This document shows, piece by piece, positions 30,321 to 32,140 of a DNA stretch of 32,140 nucleotides. The stretch comes from Desulfobacterales bacterium (GTDB taxonomy: Bacteria; Desulfobacterota; Desulfobacteria; Desulfobacterales; C00003060), in the NCBI GenBank assembly GCA_023129535.1, contig JAGMBW010000020.1, forward strand, positions 1-32,140, in the 5' to 3' direction. The position numbers and the translations under genes were made by a program. Position 1 is the first letter of the stretch, and each line of letters starts with the position of its first letter. The notes beneath the pieces were generated by a model that saw nothing but the letters and a program-made list of their open reading frames with translations, made no database searches and had not been told where the DNA came from.

Positions 30321-31862
30321 TTATATCTTGTACAGTTCTTTATCAATAAACAGGTTGACGATATCTTTGTCGAGTCGCCCGGCCTTTGCTTCGGCCTTAA
30401 GGATTTCACCAGCCCTCTCACGGGTCATGGCACGGCGGTATGGGCGGTCTATAGCCGTCAATGCATCAAAGATGTCTACAACGGCTAAGATGCGAGACTG
30501 CATAGGAATTTCGTCACCTTTTAGCCCTTTGGGATAGCCGGTTCCATCAAGCATCTCATGGTGCGAAGCTGCAAAGAAGGGGATATTCTTTAAGGTTTTC
30601 GTAAAGGGAATATTTTTTACAATATTGTAGGTCAGTTCCACATGGTTTTGGATACCCTTGTATTCCTCGGCTGTCAGGTTGCCCTTTCTCACCGAAAGGC
30701 ATTCCATCTCTTTCTCAGATATGTAGGGGATCGTGTTTCCGGCAATGTCCTCATAGGTCCTGGATGCTATAGCCTGAAGGGTTGCAAGGTCATCGTCTGA
30801 GAGAAAATTAGACCTGTTTACCTTTTGGGTAAAGCTCAGGTTTTCTTCTATTTCCTGTACCACTTTCCTGATTTCCTGGCTTATGGTGTCATCGGACCGG
30901 TCCTTGTTGCCTTCGGACACAGAGCCTCCCCTGGCCCAGACGTCCCTGGCATACCTGTCTTGATAAATATGGCTTATCTTTAGGGCCTTGATCAGCTCAA
31001 AGCGATTGACGATAGTTTCCATCGCCTCGTCGCTCAGTCGATTTTCTTTGTCTAAGATGCGCTCAGGGACGCCAATTTTACCCATATCATGAAGCCAGGC
31101 CGCATAAGAAAGCTCTTCCAGCTCCTCTGGAGTGAAGAACACATCGGCAAAGGGGCCCGTGACCTCAGTACTGATGGCTTTGGCAACGGCCCCGGAATAA
31201 GCTGCCACGCGTTTGGAGTGACCCGCGGTGTGAGGGCTTCGAGCATCAATGGCCGACGCAGAATAGCGAATCACGGCTTCAAACAAGGCCTTAATGTCAG
31301 ATATCAATTTGGCATTTCGGATTGCCACAGCCGCCTGTGAGGCCAGGGACATGACAAGGTGTTCGACTGATTCAGGGAATACAGCGACTGCCCGTGTTTC
31401 GTCCATGGCATTGATCACCTGGAGCACACCCAGGATCTCACCCTCCCTGTCCCTCATGGGGACAACGAGCATGGACCTTGTCAGATAGTCGTTGCGCAGA
31501 TCAAAGGCTGGATTGAACCTGTACGGTACCGTCTCCGGCAAACTGTAAACGTTCTCTATGTTAACGATCTCTCCTGTAATGGCTACGTAGCCCGCAATAC
31601 TCTGTTTTGATAGGGGAAGAGGATAAGGTTTGAACCCTGGCGGAGGATCAGGACGGCGACTAAGGGTTTCGTTCTGAGCCACGTGAAAGAAAAGCCTATC
31701 CTTGTCAACTATATATAGACTCCCGGCATCTGCGTGCGTAAATCCCCTGGCCTCACGGACAATCAACTCCAGGAGCTTTCCGAGATTGATTTCGCTGGAA
31801 AGGGCAATCCCGATCTGATTCAGCTTTTCAATCTGTTTTTGTAAGACAAGGTCTTCCGGCAA
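30321..31862 (-). CDS. GAF - HD-GYP protein (cyclic-di-GMP phosphodiesterase candidate)
   Basis: Numbering here follows the longer frame from 31880. A GAF sensor domain covers about 30-190. The HD-GYP part has HTAGHSKRV (217-225), the metal pair His264-Asp265 in LHDMGKIG, the GYP signature HHEMLDGTGYPKGLKG (440-455) and DIFDALTAIDRPYR (469-482). The key metal residues are present, so hydrolysis of c-di-GMP or a similar dinucleotide is likely. Between the HD and GYP parts lies an extra 110 or so residues, rich in charged residues. The start is chosen as TTG at 31862 because AGAGGG lies 5-6 bases upstream; a TTG at 31880 has no such site. No ATG is near. Confidence 0.87.
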   Translation of the reverse strand: MPEDLVLQKQIEKLNQIGIALSSEINLGKLLELIVREARGFTHADAGSLYIVDKDRLFFHVAQNETLSRRPDPPPGFKPYPLPLSKQSIAGYVAITGEIVNIENVYSLPETVPYRFNPAFDLRNDYLTRSMLVVPMRDREGEILGVLQVINAMDETRAVAVFPESVEHLVMSLASQAAVAIRNAKLISDIKALFEAVIRYSASAIDARSPHTAGHSKRVAAYSGAVAKAISTEVTGPFADVFFTPEELEELSYAAWLHDMGKIGVPERILDKENRLSDEAMETIVNRFELIKALKISHIYQDRYARDVWARGGSVSEGNKDRSDDTISQEIRKVVQEIEENLSFTQKVNRSNFLSDDDLATLQAIASRTYEDIAGNTIPYISEKEMECLSVRKGNLTAEEYKGIQNHVELTYNIVKNIPFTKTLKNIPFFAASHHEMLDGTGYPKGLKGDEIPMQSRILAVVDIFDALTAIDRPYRRAMTRERAGEILKAEAKAGRLDKDIVNLFIDKELYKI

Positions 31863-31917
31863 TTTTTCCCTCTGTAACAAAGAAAACCCAACAAACTGCT
31901 AGATCCCACGAATCACC

Positions 31918-31970
31918 GGTTCAGAGTTTCGGTGAACTCTGAACCCTGAACCTCTGAACCCGTGAACCGT
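31918..31970. repeat. TGAAC-type short tandem repeat with hairpin
   Basis: GGTTCAGAGTT (31918-31928) pairs with AACTCTGAACC (31935-31945). It continues as CCTGAACC, TCTGAACC and CGTGAACC words. The same 7-8 base motif flanks the inverted repeat at 14172-14220. It lies upstream of the HD-GYP gene and may be part of its leader or only a repeat element. Confidence 0.75.
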
Positions 31971-32015
31971 TACTATTGCCTAAATTGAGCGATTCTTTGC
32001 CAAAGATACTGTAGC

Positions 32016-32033
32016 CGCAGGCTTTAGCCTGCG
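32016..32033. repeat. CGCAGGC palindrome
   Basis: CGCAGGC-TTTA-GCCTGCG is a perfect 7-bp stem with a 4-base loop inside GTAGCCGCAGGCTTTAGCC, a wording I recall from gaps of many genomes. The remaining bases to 32140 show no gene that I can support; all - strand frames there close quickly or are incomplete at the window edge. Confidence 0.6.
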
Positions 32034-32140
32034 TTTATTAAAACCAGCCCGCCCTGGCGCGACAGAAGTGGGGCAATGTCACAGAGTCAAAAACCCGGTC
32101 TGGGCCATGGTTGGGTGAATGTGAAGTTGCCCCAACCAAC

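Overview
The window comes from a sulfate-reducing bacterium, most likely a Desulfobacterota (former Deltaproteobacteria) member. The evidence is a complete dsrMKJOP electron-transfer operon (14.4-20.2 kb, + strand) facing a qrcABCD operon (26.5-21.1 kb, - strand). The species cannot be named from the sequence alone.

Layout. 1-150: the 3' end of a tRNA (probably Lys), a complete tRNA-Glu(UUC) and a terminator. 180-1526: rarA on the - strand. 1.8-8.06 kb: an accessory block with a KAP-family P-loop NTPase, an overlapping unrecognised 346-residue gene and, convergent with them, a 1329-residue CHAT protease / STAND NTPase / TPR protein. The two strands share 94 bp of coding sequence at their tails. 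The block is bordered by palindromic repeat elements and looks like a biological-conflict (antiphage or regulated cell death) module. It is the best candidate for an undescribed system here. 8.06-8.58 kb: a repeat-rich gap with a MITE-like element. 8.58-13.99 kb: housekeeping genes (ndk, a TolC-family outer membrane protein, a PurS-PurL fusion, a nucleoside deaminase).

14.0-21.1 kb: a divergent promoter region, then an RsbRD_N-domain gene and dsrM, K, J, O, P in one tight operon ending at a strong terminator. DsrMKJOP links the menaquinone pool and periplasm to cytoplasmic sulfite reduction (DsrC trisulfide). 27.1-20.5 kb (- strand): a four-helix membrane protein, qrcA, B, C, D and two tiny membrane-protein genes that standard ORF length cut-offs can miss. 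Qrc passes electrons from periplasmic cytochrome c3 to menaquinone, and Dsr can draw on that pool, so the two facing operons make one electron route. Three gaps in the qrc operon hold hairpin-forming arrays of 8-9 bp repeats, each with a different unit.

27.1-31.9 kb (- strand): an ATP-grasp protein, ddl, a two-helix membrane protein with a SHOCT-like tail, an HhH-GPD DNA glycosylase, a DUF1992 protein and a GAF/HD-GYP protein, mostly overlapping or closely packed. The last 260 bp hold repeats and no gene that I can support.
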